Positions 22,259-31,460 of a DNA stretch of 33,242 nucleotides are shown here, piece by piece. Source of the stretch: a bacterium (lineage in GTDB: Bacteria; Myxococcota_A; UBA9160; SZUA-336); NCBI GenBank assembly GCA_024226335.1, contig JAAELY010000228.1, forward strand, positions 1-33,242. Direction: 5' to 3'. Position numbers and translations under genes: made by a program. How positions within the stretch are numbered: the first letter of the stretch is position 1; each line of letters opens with the position of its first letter. The notes beneath the pieces were generated by a model, which did not search any database, was not told the DNA's origin, and was given only the letters and a program-made list of their open reading frames with translations.

Positions 22259-23649
22259 CAGATTCTCCTGTGTGGGGTCCTTCTCTCGAGAAACCTGCCG
22301 GACCCAGCTTTCGCGACGAACTTGCCCCTATCGACCACCAGATTGCCGCGAATGATCACGCTCTCAACGCGCCCGTTGACCTCCATACCCTCATAGGGTG
22401 TGTGGTCCGAGTCGTAGTGGATGTTCTCAATGCTAAGGGTCGTCTTGCGAGCGGGATCAAAGATGACGAGATCTGCATCGGAACCCGGCGCGATGGTGCC
22501 CTTCTTCGGATAGAGACCGAAGAGACGCGCCGGATTCGTCGAGAGCAGCTGCACATAGCGATTCAGACTCATGCCGCGCTGCACGACACCGCCGTCGTAC
22601 ATCAGGACTCCTCGTTCTTGGACGCCGGAAACCCCATTGAGAATCCGATGAAAGCCCTCGCCTTCCGTCTCTTTTCTGCGCGAGAAGCGACTCGACACAT
22701 GATCTGTCGCGACTACGTCCACCCCCCCATGCACCACTGCGTTCCAGAGCACGTCCTTGTACTCCGCGGGCCGCAACGGAGGTGCGCAGACGAACTTCGC
22801 ACCCTCGAAGCCCGGTCGCTCGAGGTCATGCATGTCGAAATAGAGGTATTGGGGACAGGTTTCCACGAAGACCGGTTGCCCCGCGTGTCGAGCCCGCATC
22901 GCCGCATCCAGTGCCCCGACCGAGCTGAGATGGACGATGTAGAGTGGGCTGTCGGCAATCTTGGCGATCTGGATCGCCCGGTACGTGGCTTCGTCTTCGC
23001 ATTCCGGTGGCCTGCTCAACGCCACGCCGATGGGGTCCTTGGTCTTCTCCAGCACGTGGTGCGTGCAGGTTTCGACGATGTCGCCGTTTTCAGCGTGGAC
23101 ACTCACCATCGCGCCGTGTTCCTTCGCGGCGGACAGGAAGTTCAACAGTGCGGTGTCGTCTGACATGAAGAGGCCCTTGTAGGCCATGAAGAGCTTGAAG
23201 CTGGACACCCCGGCCGCGACCAGCTCCGGAACCTCCTTCAAGGCCGCTTCGGTGGCGTCGGTTACCGCCAGGTGGAACCCATAGTCGACGACTGCCTTTG
23301 ACTCAGCCCTCTGCCTCCAATCCTCCAAGGACGCGCGGAGGCCACGACCCGGCATCTGGAAGGCGAAGTCGACGATGGAGGTGGTCCCGCCATGGGCCGC
23401 GGCGATCGTGTCGTCCAGGTAGTTGCCTAGCGTCACTCCGCTGTCTGCGGGGGGTATGGGCAGTTCGATGTGCGTGTGGGCGTCAATGAAGCCGGGAAAC
23501 ACGTACTTGCCAGTCGCATCGACGACTTGAGCGCCGTCGTCTGGCAAGTCGATGCCAATGGTCGAGATGGTCTCACGATCAACTCGTATGTCGGCTTCAT
23601 AGGTATCGCTCGCAGTGACGATCGTGCCGCCCTTGATCAGCATGTTCAT
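22258..23649 (-). CDS. hydA: dihydropyrimidinase / D-hydantoinase
   Basis: A 463-residue amidohydrolase that opens dihydropyrimidines or hydantoins to N-carbamoyl amino acids. Metal centre residues are all visible: H58 and H60 (FIDAHTHIEL), the carboxylated bridging lysine K152 (SSFKLFMAYKG), H185 (VSVHAENGD), H240 (IVHLSSVG) and D316 (ATDHVSSRF). Cyclic amidohydrolase ends such as GTIAPGSDADLVIFDP are present. Length is normal for the family. I choose ATG 23649 because GGAGAA lies seven bases upstream; 23664 and 23643 are alternatives. It is followed by the aminotransferase with overlapping stop/start and preceded by the carbamoyl-amide hydrolase, the classical order of ureide catabolism. 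Confidence 0.93.
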   Translation of the reverse strand: MNMLIKGGTIVTASDTYEADIRVDRETISTIGIDLPDDGAQVVDATGKYVFPGFIDAHTHIELPIPPADSGVTLGNYLDDTIAAAHGGTTSIVDFAFQMPGRGLRASLEDWRQRAESKAVVDYGFHLAVTDATEAALKEVPELVAAGVSSFKLFMAYKGLFMSDDTALLNFLSAAKEHGAMVSVHAENGDIVETCTHHVLEKTKDPIGVALSRPPECEDEATYRAIQIAKIADSPLYIVHLSSVGALDAAMRARHAGQPVFVETCPQYLYFDMHDLERPGFEGAKFVCAPPLRPAEYKDVLWNAVVHGGVDVVATDHVSSRFSRRKETEGEGFHRILNGVSGVQERGVLMYDGGVVQRGMSLNRYVQLLSTNPARLFGLYPKKGTIAPGSDADLVIFDPARKTTLSIENIHYDSDHTPYEGMEVNGRVESVIIRGNLVVDRGKFVAKAGSGRFLERRTPHRRI

Positions 23650-23724
23650 ATCTCGATTCTCCATCTGCGTCGGAGCGAACCCGACTCGGCCACTAGCGCA
23701 CGGGTCGCGGATCGCTTCAACGAG

Positions 23725-24579
23725 CTACTTCACTAGAGCTCCATAGGCATCCGGGCGTCGATCCCTGAAGAAGCCCCAGTAGTTCCGGGTCTCCTCTACC
23801 ACCTTGGTGTCTATCTCCGCGTGGACGATCTGGTCCTCGAGGCCCTTTGATTCGGACATGATCTCTCCTTTAGGATCCACGAAGAAGGAGTTACCACCGC
23901 CACCTCTACTGCCACCCTCCAGCGATTCGAAGACCGTGTTGGCAAGCCCTACATACATGCAATTGGCAATCGCGTGACCCTTCTGCTCTGCGACCATGAC
24001 GGGGATCGACGGTCCCAGCGTGGCTGTGGGAACTAGCATCAGCTCGGCCCCGCCGAGGGCAAGACATCTTGCAGCTTCGGGAAAGTGCCTGTCGTAACAG
24101 ATCAGGATGCCGATCCGGACGCCGAAAGGCGTATCGAAGGTCGGAAACCCCAGGTCGCCAGGCCTGAAGAAGAGCTTCTCGTCGCCCCCGACGCCCTCCC
24201 TGGAGAAGCTAGTCACACGCGGGATGCTCATCTTCTGGTAGGTCCCTATGATTTCTCCGTCGGGTCCGATCACCGCAGCAGAATTGTAGTTCTGCCCCGG
24301 GATCGTCTTCTGGAAGATTGGCGTCACGATTACGGTCCCAGTTTCCTGTGCCACCTTGCTGATCTTTTCCGTGGTAGGTCCGGGAATGGTCTCCGCGAGT
24401 TCGCAGTGCTTGATATCGAAGTCGTGGCACCAGTAGGCAGTATTGAAGAGCTCCTGTAGACAGATGATCTGGGCTCCGTCGTCAGCCGCCTCATGGATGA
24501 GCTTGGTCGACTTCTCCACATTTGTCCCCACATCCTTGACGTTCATCTGCTGAATCACGGCACACTTGACCTTCGGCAT
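23725..24579 (-). CDS. N-carbamoyl amide hydrolase (beta-ureidopropionase-like, nitrilase superfamily)
   Basis: A 284-residue carbon-nitrogen hydrolase with the nitrilase catalytic set E43 (LQELFNTAYWC), K116 (YQKMSIPR) and C161 (ILICYDRHFPEAAR). The motif FNTAYWC and the overall length match N-carbamoylputrescine amidase and beta-ureidopropionase members, which release CO2 and ammonia from N-carbamoyl compounds. I use ATG 24579, preceded by AGGAGGAGGACAGAACG. It lies 75 bp upstream of the hydantoinase on the same strand, so the pair should perform successive steps. Specificity between N-carbamoyl-beta-alanine and other N-carbamoyl amines is not decidable by eye. Confidence 0.9.
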   Translation of the reverse strand: MPKVKCAVIQQMNVKDVGTNVEKSTKLIHEAADDGAQIICLQELFNTAYWCHDFDIKHCELAETIPGPTTEKISKVAQETGTVIVTPIFQKTIPGQNYNSAAVIGPDGEIIGTYQKMSIPRVTSFSREGVGGDEKLFFRPGDLGFPTFDTPFGVRIGILICYDRHFPEAARCLALGGAELMLVPTATLGPSIPVMVAEQKGHAIANCMYVGLANTVFESLEGGSRGGGGNSFFVDPKGEIMSESKGLEDQIVHAEIDTKVVEETRNYWGFFRDRRPDAYGALVK

Positions 24580-24754
24580 CGTTCTGTCCTCCTCCTGCGC
24601 GTGTCCCATCGGGCCGCCCAGGCTCGAAAGCTGATTGAGTACTCTTATCGGACAAACCTTACTCTGTGAACCTTTCTTCTTGCATCGAGCCTGCGCTGCA
24701 GCAGAGACCGGTTCGCCGCGCGATCAGATCGAGAGTCGTCCGTATGGACATGAG

Positions 24755-26344
24755 TCACCCCTCCGTCTCCAGGGACTCGCGCAGCTTGTTCTTCGCGACC
24801 TTCTCCAATGTCGAACGCGGCATGGAATCCACGAGACGCACTTCGTGGGGGTGCTTGAAATCGGCGAGGGCTTCCGCGCAGGCGGCTTCGATGTCCTGCA
24901 CCAGGCCGTCAGGCGCCCGGGCGATACCACCATGGGGAATCACGAAAGCGACGGGGACTTCATCCAGCATGTCGTGCTTCTTGGCCACGACGGACACCTC
25001 ATCGACGCCGGGGACCGACAGGATGACGCGTTCGATTTCCGAGGCGGCGACATTCTCGCCGCCGACTTTCAGCATGTCCTTGTCACGATCGCCCCACTGG
25101 ATGAAGCCGTTTTCCAAGAGGACCACTCGGTCGCCGGTATCGAAGAAGCCGCATTCGTCGAAGCTCTCCTGTGTCGCGATCGAGTTGTTCAGATACTCGA
25201 GGAACAGCGAGACGCCGCGCACGCCCTTGATCTTGAGGCGGCCCGTATCGCCTGGTTCTACGGGGCGTCCCTCTCCATCGAGGATCGCGATTTCGTACAT
25301 AGAGGCAGGCCGGCCGATGGACATGGGCGGACCCGGTAGGTGCGGGTCACTGACGATGCCGTGCGTGATCGTCTCCGTCATGCCCCACCAACCGATGGTG
25401 GTCACCTTGAAGTGATCGTCCCAGGGAGCCGAACAAACGCCCGTGCCCCATAGGCGGTAGTGATGCTCCGGCACTTCGTATTGCGCCAGGGCCTTGATGC
25501 AGAACGGAATGGTCGAGTTCCACGTGCACTTGTGTCTCAGCGAGACACTCCAGAAGCGGCTCGCGGAGAAGCGGGGTTGCACGACAACGGTTGCACCGGC
25601 CCACAAAGTCGCCAGCACCGAATAGGCCTGGGCATTCGCGTGGAACAGCGGCAGGTAACACAGATGCACGTCGTCCGGCGTCAGCGTCTCGTGCATGGCG
25701 TTGATCTTCCCGCCCCAGAGAGCATTGGCGTGGGTCCAGACCACGCCTTTGGGCCTGGAGGTCGTGCCGGACGTATATTGAATGCTCACCGGCAGCAGCG
25801 GATCGGCCGGGCGTTGGTGCGCGTCGGCGGGATCGCCATAGAGCCTCTCGAAGGACGAGGCGTGGTCGGGTCCCTTCCCTTGCGCTGGGGCGGCGCCGCT
25901 GTCGGTCTCCGTTACGGCAATCCACCGAATGCGCTTGCAGTGTTTCGACACGAGATCAGCCAGGGCCGGCTGCGAGATGGCCGCGACGGCTTCGGAATCA
26001 TCGGCGAAATAGGCGAGCTCCTCGCCAGCCGAACGGACATTCGTCGTCACCGCCACGGCGCCCAGGTGGGCACAGGCATACCAGGCGAGGGTGGCTTCTG
26101 GGCAGTTGTCGAGATGGATGAGAATGCGGTCCCCCGGTCGGATGCCGCGTCCCGCAAGGCCAGCCGCCAGCGACCGGGTTGCTCGGTCGAATTCCCCATA
26201 CGTCCAGGTCCGGCCTTCGCCTTCGAAGGGCTCCCAGATCAGGAACGTGTGATCCGCGCGCCGCGTGGCTTGCATGGAGACGAGCCGCGGCACGTCCCAA
26301 CCTGCAAACAGGTTCACGCCCAACAGGTCATGACTGCTCGTCAT
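24755..26344 (-). CDS. AMP-forming acyl-CoA synthetase
   Basis: A 529-residue ANL-superfamily adenylating enzyme. Core motifs: the phosphate-binding loop YTSGTTSRPKGV, WWGMTET, TGD within FFDTGDRVVLLENG, and the C-terminal catalytic lysine region LEKVAKNKLRE. It activates a carboxylate with ATP and transfers it to CoA. I start at ATG 26344, whose A is 3 bases before the end of the amidohydrolase stop (ATGA overlap), so the two genes are translationally coupled. The acid might be the carbon skeleton left after ring opening and transamination, or a substituent. CaiC-like appearance; substrate unknown. Confidence 0.92.
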   Translation of the reverse strand: MTSSHDLLGVNLFAGWDVPRLVSMQATRRADHTFLIWEPFEGEGRTWTYGEFDRATRSLAAGLAGRGIRPGDRILIHLDNCPEATLAWYACAHLGAVAVTTNVRSAGEELAYFADDSEAVAAISQPALADLVSKHCKRIRWIAVTETDSGAAPAQGKGPDHASSFERLYGDPADAHQRPADPLLPVSIQYTSGTTSRPKGVVWTHANALWGGKINAMHETLTPDDVHLCYLPLFHANAQAYSVLATLWAGATVVVQPRFSASRFWSVSLRHKCTWNSTIPFCIKALAQYEVPEHHYRLWGTGVCSAPWDDHFKVTTIGWWGMTETITHGIVSDPHLPGPPMSIGRPASMYEIAILDGEGRPVEPGDTGRLKIKGVRGVSLFLEYLNNSIATQESFDECGFFDTGDRVVLLENGFIQWGDRDKDMLKVGGENVAASEIERVILSVPGVDEVSVVAKKHDMLDEVPVAFVIPHGGIARAPDGLVQDIEAACAEALADFKHPHEVRLVDSMPRSTLEKVAKNKLRESLETEG

Positions 26345-27711
26345 CGGAGCCCCCCGCACTCCATGGCGAGCGCGGCTCTCTCCATCCGTTCCACCAGGCT
26401 CTGTGCCGCCTGAGTTGCCTCCGAGCAGACCTCTTCTTCATCCACGGTCTGCATGCGCCGATCGCGCATAACGACGCAGCCGTCGATCATCACGGTATCA
26501 ACGGCCTCCGATTTCATGGAGTACACGAGATTCGAGATCAGATTGCTGGAGTGGCCAGTACTGATATAGGGCGAGAGGAAGGGGGAGTTCATGTCGACCA
26601 ACACGAGATCCGCACGCTTGCCCACCTCAATCGAGCCGATTTCGTCTTCGAGCCCCAAGGCACGCGCACCGTTGATGGTCGCCATCTCCAGGACCGTTTG
26701 GGCCGGCAAGAGCTTCGCGTCCTTGTTGTTTGCCTTGTGCAGCAAGGACGCGAACTTCATCGCCTCGAAGATATCCCTGGAGTTGCTGCATACGGAAGCG
26801 TCGTGCCCGATGCCTACATTGATGCCGGCATCCATCATGCGTGGGATTGGAGCGATGCCCATGCCGCATTTCGAGTTGGACAGGGGGTTGTGAGATACAT
26901 GAGCGCCGCCTTTCGCGAGCAGTTCGATGTCCTCATCGGTCATGATGACGCAGTGGGCCGCGACACAGCGCCGATCGAGCAATCCCTCATCGAACAACAC
27001 GCGGACCGAACGCTTGCCGTGACGCTTGATGCTCTCCGCGCTGTCGGCTGTGGTCTCGTTCACGTGTACCTGAACGACGATGTCATGCTCCCCGGAGAGC
27101 CCCTTCAGCCTGCGAATCGTCTCGATGCCGACGACCGAAACCGATTCGATGCCCACACCAACGCTGATTCGCCCGTTCGCCCTACCAGCGAGCTCGGGTA
27201 TCAGAGCCTCGTGTTCCTTCAGAACTTCTAACGAGCCCGATCCGGAGGGGAGGTCCATCAGAGCACAGGAAAGCGTCGCCCGGATACCGGTCTCATCAAC
27301 GGCATCGGCGATCCTGTCGAGCTGACCCCACATCTCGTTGACGCAGGTGGTCCCTGACTTGATCGCTTCGAGATAGGCCTTGCGAGCGGCAACGTAGGCA
27401 TCGTCTGGTGTCATTGCGGCCACCTCGGGATAGACCCGCTCCAGGAACTCCTCCAGCTCCAGATCATCGGCGAAGCCGCGCGTCATAAAACTGTGGGCGT
27501 GCAGGTCGACGAGTCCGGGTATGACCGCCTTTCCGCGACCTTCGATCACCTCTCCGGCGGAATACCGGGCGGCGAGCTCCGCAGTCGTCCCCACAGCGGC
27601 GATCCGATTGCCCTGGATGGCAATGGCGCCGTTTCTCTCGAAGATCCTTCGCTCGGCGTCCACGGTCACAATGGACGCGTTCCGGATCAGGAAGCTGGCC
27701 TGCTCTCTCAT
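26341..27711 (-). CDS. amidohydrolase, aminohydrolase/deaminase type (AtzB/TrzN/SAH-deaminase-like)
   Basis: A 456-residue metal-dependent hydrolase of the subtype III amidohydrolases, which deaminate or dechlorinate N-heterocycles (SAH/MTA, guanine-type, triazines). Visible residues: H71 and H73 (GLVDLHAHSF), H216 (VQVHVNET), H253 (AAHCVIM) and D304 (GHDASVCSNS), plus GALGLEDEIGSIEVGKRADLVLVD-like C-terminal beta-domain sequence. I start at ATG 27711, preceded by GGAGGGATTTC; the open frame extends further upstream but only through the intergenic region and the start of the divergent regulator. Heads a two-gene unit with the acyl-CoA synthetase, divergent from tetR at 27868. Confidence 0.9.
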   Translation of the reverse strand: MREQASFLIRNASIVTVDAERRIFERNGAIAIQGNRIAAVGTTAELAARYSAGEVIEGRGKAVIPGLVDLHAHSFMTRGFADDLELEEFLERVYPEVAAMTPDDAYVAARKAYLEAIKSGTTCVNEMWGQLDRIADAVDETGIRATLSCALMDLPSGSGSLEVLKEHEALIPELAGRANGRISVGVGIESVSVVGIETIRRLKGLSGEHDIVVQVHVNETTADSAESIKRHGKRSVRVLFDEGLLDRRCVAAHCVIMTDEDIELLAKGGAHVSHNPLSNSKCGMGIAPIPRMMDAGINVGIGHDASVCSNSRDIFEAMKFASLLHKANNKDAKLLPAQTVLEMATINGARALGLEDEIGSIEVGKRADLVLVDMNSPFLSPYISTGHSSNLISNLVYSMKSEAVDTVMIDGCVVMRDRRMQTVDEEEVCSEATQAAQSLVERMERAALAMECGGLR

Positions 27712-27802
27712 GAAATCCCTCCTGGACGGCCCCAGGGCATCGTTTGCTCGTGCCGGTTCGAGAGGCTTGATCCTTTGATATCGAGAAAAGCTAATAGAGT
27801 CA

Positions 27803-27813
27803 AGTTTAAAACT
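27803..27813. promoter_or_regulatory. candidate operator in amidohydrolase/tetR intergenic region
   Basis: AGTTTAAAACT is a symmetric 11-bp element (5-bp arms around one central base) within the only AT-rich part of the 156-bp divergent spacer. Position between the regulator and its likely target fits a TetR operator, but the element is short and unrelated to the operators near 4899 and 8350. Low certainty. Confidence 0.35.
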
Positions 27814-27867
27814 AAGTCGGGAAAGTTTTATCTTGCCTCTCGATCGCCGTTTCCCTATCGTGCAGTC

Positions 27868-28491
27868 ATGGCAGAGGAACCCAAGGGGCTGCGGGAGCAG
27901 AAGAAGGCGCGGAGGCGGCAGCACATCATCGACGTGACAGTCGAGCTGGTCGGCGAGCTTGGGTACGAAAAGGTCACCGTAGAGGAGGTGCTGCGACGCG
28001 TCGGGATCAGCGCGCCGACCTTCTACAACAACTACTTCACGTCCAAGGACGACGTACTGCGGGCGGTGGCCCGGGAGTTCCTCGAGGCGGATGCGCTCGC
28101 GGCGGAGCAACAGTCGCGGCAAGCGTCCTCCGCGGCGAGCCGCCTCCGAAACCTGTACGCCCTGTTGGCCGACGAGATGGCGGCGGATCCTGAGCTGTGC
28201 CGGGCGCTCGTGCTCGCCGATGCCCTGAGCATCTACAGGCTACCGGGGCTGCGAGACGCCGAGACGCGCTGGAGCATGGCCCTCAAGGCGATTCTCGCCG
28301 AAGGACAGAAGCAAGGCGAGATCAGCCGGCGCATCCCTGCAGATCGGCTCGCCGTGTACCTCAGTGGCACCGTGTACACGACTGTCTGTGCATGGGCCAC
28401 CGAGCACTCGACCATGCCGTCGATCCACGAGGCCCTGGAAGGAGCGCTAAACCTCTTTCTGCGCGGTGCGCAACCTCGCAGCAGGAAGTAG
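27868..28491 (+). CDS. TetR family regulator of the amidohydrolase cluster
   Basis: A 207-residue TetR-type repressor. DNA-binding domain at about 10-60: REQKKARRRQHIIDVTVELV, GYEKVTVEEVLRRVGISAPT and FYNNYFTSKDDVLRAV, where the FYNxF-type recognition helix end is typical. C-terminal ligand-binding half is helical and diverse. I start at ATG 27868; the frame is open far upstream but that part overlaps the amidohydrolase gene antisense and is not TetR-like. Divergent from the amidohydrolase/CoA-synthetase unit and upstream of a second amidohydrolase and alanine dehydrogenase, so it probably controls both directions. Ligand unknown. Confidence 0.9.
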   Translation: MAEEPKGLREQKKARRRQHIIDVTVELVGELGYEKVTVEEVLRRVGISAPTFYNNYFTSKDDVLRAVAREFLEADALAAEQQSRQASSAASRLRNLYALLADEMAADPELCRALVLADALSIYRLPGLRDAETRWSMALKAILAEGQKQGEISRRIPADRLAVYLSGTVYTTVCAWATEHSTMPSIHEALEGALNLFLRGAQPRSRK

Positions 28492-28557
28492 CGTGAACAA
28501 GCTCCGAGCGCTGGCACTAGACATCCTGTCAGGCGTGCTCCCCACGACGAGGTAGTC

Positions 28558-30090
28558 ATGACGGCGCATACCTTCATCAAGAACGCACGCGTGTTAACCA
28601 TGGATGACGAAGGTGGCGAGCATCCGCGCGCCAACATCCTGATCCGTGGCTCCGAGATCGAGAGCATCGGCCCTGATGTTGCGCCGGACGGTCGCGAACT
28701 CGCGCGGGAAATCGACGCCACTGGCATGCTGGTGATGCCGGGCATTACCAACGCCCACTTTCATTCGACGTTGAACATGCTGAAGGGGGTGCGCGCCATT
28801 CCTTTGAGTGTGCTGATTCTATCGGCCTACGAAATGGTCGCGGCGAGGGCGGGGGAAACGATGGACCCGGGGCTCGTCAGGCATGTCATCTCGGTAACCA
28901 CATCGCTGGGTGCGATCGAGATGTTGAAGTGCGGCGTTACGTCGGTGCACGACGATGCACATCACTTCCTCAATCCGCTCAGCGCCGCCGTTCCTGCCAA
29001 CGTGCAGGCCTATGCGGACAGCGGCCTGAGGGCCACCATCGCGCTGGCGCAGACCAATGTGGTGGAATACGACAAGTACCCCTTCTTGAAGGACAGCCTG
29101 CCTCCCGATATCCGCAAAGAAATGGAACAGACTGCGGACACAACGTCGGACGACGAGATCCTCGACAACTACCGTAGCTACATCGACCAGTGGCACGATA
29201 CGGCCGATGGCCGCATCCATGCGGCGGTGTCCATCTCCTCGCCCGAGCGGGTAACGACGGAGCTGCTCTGTGCCGCCTATGCGCTGAGTCAGGAGCGAGG
29301 CGTGGTGTTCGAGGCTCACTGCCAGGAAGCGAAGTACCAGCGGATTCTGGCCGAGCAACGCCACAAGAAGAGCTGGATCGCCTACATGGATGAGCTGGGG
29401 GTGCTGAGTTCGCGCGTGCATCTGAACCATGTCGTCTGGACCGACGCGCGGGACATCGAGATCCTGGCACGGACCGGCACCACGGTCTCCCACAATGTTC
29501 ACTGCAACCTCTTCATCGGAAGTGGCCTGATGCCCCTGCGTCAAATGCGAGAGGCGGGCGTGCCGGTGGGGATTGGTGTCGATGAGATGGATGCGAGCGG
29601 CACCATCAACCCTTGGGAAGTGGCGAAGATGGCCATGTTTGCACAGCACCTGAGCGATCCAGACTGGGAGCGCTGGCTAGGCGCTGGCGACATGTTGTGG
29701 TGCCTGACCCGAGGCGGGGCGCTCGGTATGAGTCGAGCAGATGAGGTCGGCAGGTTGGCGCCGGGTTGCCAGGCGGACTTGATCATGATCGATCTCAACA
29801 CCCTGGCCTTCGCGCCGTTGAACGATCTACCCACGCAGCTGGTGATGGGCGATCAGGGCCGCTCTGTCGTGATGACCATGGTGGCCGGTAGAGTGGTCAT
29901 GGAGAACGGGGTGGTGACCACCGTGGATGAGGAAGCCGTCAAGCGGGCTGTTCGGGAGCTGGCTGAGGTGTTGCCGCAAGGAGCGGACACCAGCCGTCTC
30001 TATCCGTACGCGAGACGCATGCAGTTGCGTGCGGAGGAGACCGATGTGGGTTTCGATCGCAGCCTGCACGCTCACTACAACCTGAACTAG
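28558..30090 (+). CDS. amidohydrolase, second deaminase-type enzyme
   Basis: A 510-residue amidohydrolase of the cytosine/guanine/triazine deaminase group. Metal-site residues: H67 and H69 (ITNAHFHST), H254 (EAHCQE), H291 (LNHVVWTD) and D342 (GVDEMDASG). The C-terminal beta-sandwich shows RLAPGCQADLIMIDL. It is about 50 residues longer than its neighbour at 26341-27711 and diverged in the substrate region, so they are distinct enzymes rather than a recent duplicate. ATG at 28558 lies 66 bp after the regulator; ribosome-binding site is weak (GACGAGG). A long substrate-binding insertion at about 165-225 is rich in charged residues. Substrate unknown; an amino-substituted N-heterocycle or cyclic amide is likely. 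Confidence 0.9.
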   Translation: MTAHTFIKNARVLTMDDEGGEHPRANILIRGSEIESIGPDVAPDGRELAREIDATGMLVMPGITNAHFHSTLNMLKGVRAIPLSVLILSAYEMVAARAGETMDPGLVRHVISVTTSLGAIEMLKCGVTSVHDDAHHFLNPLSAAVPANVQAYADSGLRATIALAQTNVVEYDKYPFLKDSLPPDIRKEMEQTADTTSDDEILDNYRSYIDQWHDTADGRIHAAVSISSPERVTTELLCAAYALSQERGVVFEAHCQEAKYQRILAEQRHKKSWIAYMDELGVLSSRVHLNHVVWTDARDIEILARTGTTVSHNVHCNLFIGSGLMPLRQMREAGVPVGIGVDEMDASGTINPWEVAKMAMFAQHLSDPDWERWLGAGDMLWCLTRGGALGMSRADEVGRLAPGCQADLIMIDLNTLAFAPLNDLPTQLVMGDQGRSVVMTMVAGRVVMENGVVTTVDEEAVKRAVRELAEVLPQGADTSRLYPYARRMQLRAEETDVGFDRSLHAHYNLN

Positions 30091-30143
30091 CGGCAAGAGC
30101 GTGACAGAGGGCACCGAGAACTCTCGTCCGCTGGAGAGCGACC

Positions 30144-31256
30144 ATGAGAATCGGCGTCCCGAAGGAAACTAAAGTGCACGAGTACCGGGTGGGGCTGATT
30201 CCCTCCGCGGTGCAGGAACTCAGCCGGGCCGGACACGAGACGAGGGTCGAGACCGGCGCCGGGGCCGGGATCGGCTTCAGCGACGACGACTACCGCGCTG
30301 CGGGTGCGGATGTCTGCCCAGACGCAGCGTCGGCTTACGACACGGAGCTGATCGTCAAGGTCAAGGAGCCGCAGCCCTATGAGTGCGCCATGTTGCAGCT
30401 CGGCCAGGTCCTGTTCACCTATCTCCACCTGGCTGCCGACCCGCGCCAGGCCAGGGCGCTCTGCGCGTCGGGCGCCACCGCAATCGCATACGAGACGATC
30501 ACGGCCGACGATGGATCACTACCACTGCTGACGCCGATGAGCGAAGTCGCCGGGCGCATGTCGGTGCAGGTCGGGGCCGCATGCCTCCAGAAGGCGAACG
30601 GCGGGCGGGGTGTGCTACTCGGCGGCGTGCCCGGCGTGAGCCCCGCCCGCGTGGTGATCCTGGGCGGTGGTGTGGCGGGAACCAACGCGGCCGAAATCGC
30701 GGTCGGGATGCGCGCGGACGTCACCGTGGTGGACCGCTCGCCGAAGCGCCTCCGCGAGCTCGCCGGCCAGTTCGGTGGCTCCCTTCGAACTCGCCACTCG
30801 GCCGCCGAGGCAGTCGAGTCCTTGGTCTCTGACGCAGACCTTGTGATCGGCGCCGTGCTCGTGGCGGGCGCGGTTGCGCCCAGGCTGGTGTCCCGCGACC
30901 TGGTACGCCGCATGAGGCCGGGCTCGGTGCTAGTCGACATCTCGATCGACCAGGGCGGCTGCTTCGAGACCAGCCGGCCGACCACGCACGCCGATCCGAC
31001 GTTCGTCGTCGACGACGTCGTACACTACTGCGTCGCCAACATGCCCGGTGCCGTCCCCCGTACCTCCACCTTCGCGCTCGGCAACACCACCCTCCCCTTC
31101 GTCCGAGCGCTGGCCGACCACGGCTGGGAGAAGGCGATGGCCGACGATCCACACCTCGCACGGGGGCTGAACGTGCACGCCGGAGGGATCGTCTGCGACC
31201 CGGTGGCACAAAACCTCGGGATCCAGTCCCGGGAGCACCCGGTGGCCGTACAGTGA
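30144..31256 (+). CDS. ald: alanine dehydrogenase
   Basis: A 370-residue NAD-dependent alanine dehydrogenase (L-alanine to pyruvate and ammonia, reversible). Family landmarks: MRIGVPKETK start, active-site K74 in IVKVKEPQP, H95 in YLHLAAD, Rossmann motif GGGVAGTNAAEIA at 174-186, and IDQGGCFETSRPTTH followed by YCVANMPGAVPRTST. Length equals the family standard (about 371). It follows the second amidohydrolase by 53 bp on the same strand. In context it could recycle the alanine formed by a pyruvate-dependent class III aminotransferase, releasing the substrate's nitrogen as ammonia. Confidence 0.96.
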   Translation: MRIGVPKETKVHEYRVGLIPSAVQELSRAGHETRVETGAGAGIGFSDDDYRAAGADVCPDAASAYDTELIVKVKEPQPYECAMLQLGQVLFTYLHLAADPRQARALCASGATAIAYETITADDGSLPLLTPMSEVAGRMSVQVGAACLQKANGGRGVLLGGVPGVSPARVVILGGGVAGTNAAEIAVGMRADVTVVDRSPKRLRELAGQFGGSLRTRHSAAEAVESLVSDADLVIGAVLVAGAVAPRLVSRDLVRRMRPGSVLVDISIDQGGCFETSRPTTHADPTFVVDDVVHYCVANMPGAVPRTSTFALGNTTLPFVRALADHGWEKAMADDPHLARGLNVHAGGIVCDPVAQNLGIQSREHPVAVQ

Positions 31257-31460
31257 AGAAACGAGCAAGCGCACCGGTTGCGATGTGATTGGACCGGCTG
31301 CACCAGGCGGAGAACGAGGGGCCTCAAACTCGAGCACTCAGGCGACAGTAGAGGTGCTGGCCTCGTAGCCCTCGTCGCGGAACACCGTTCCTGGTCGCGT
31401 TCACGCCTCGGCGAGTCTTCGCCATCCCGTTGGCTGCACGTCCGATGAGAGATCCGCGAA

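Noticed and set aside
26179-27231. Long plus-strand open frame of 350 codons
   Set aside because: Antisense to the CoA synthetase and amidohydrolase, both with complete catalytic motifs; its own sequence has no recognisable domain. The same applies to long frames at 21074-22135, 22132-23163 and 25460-26413.
27493-27867. Upstream extension of the second TetR protein
   Set aside because: Overlaps the amidohydrolase gene antisense and the promoter region; TetR homology begins at ATG 27868.
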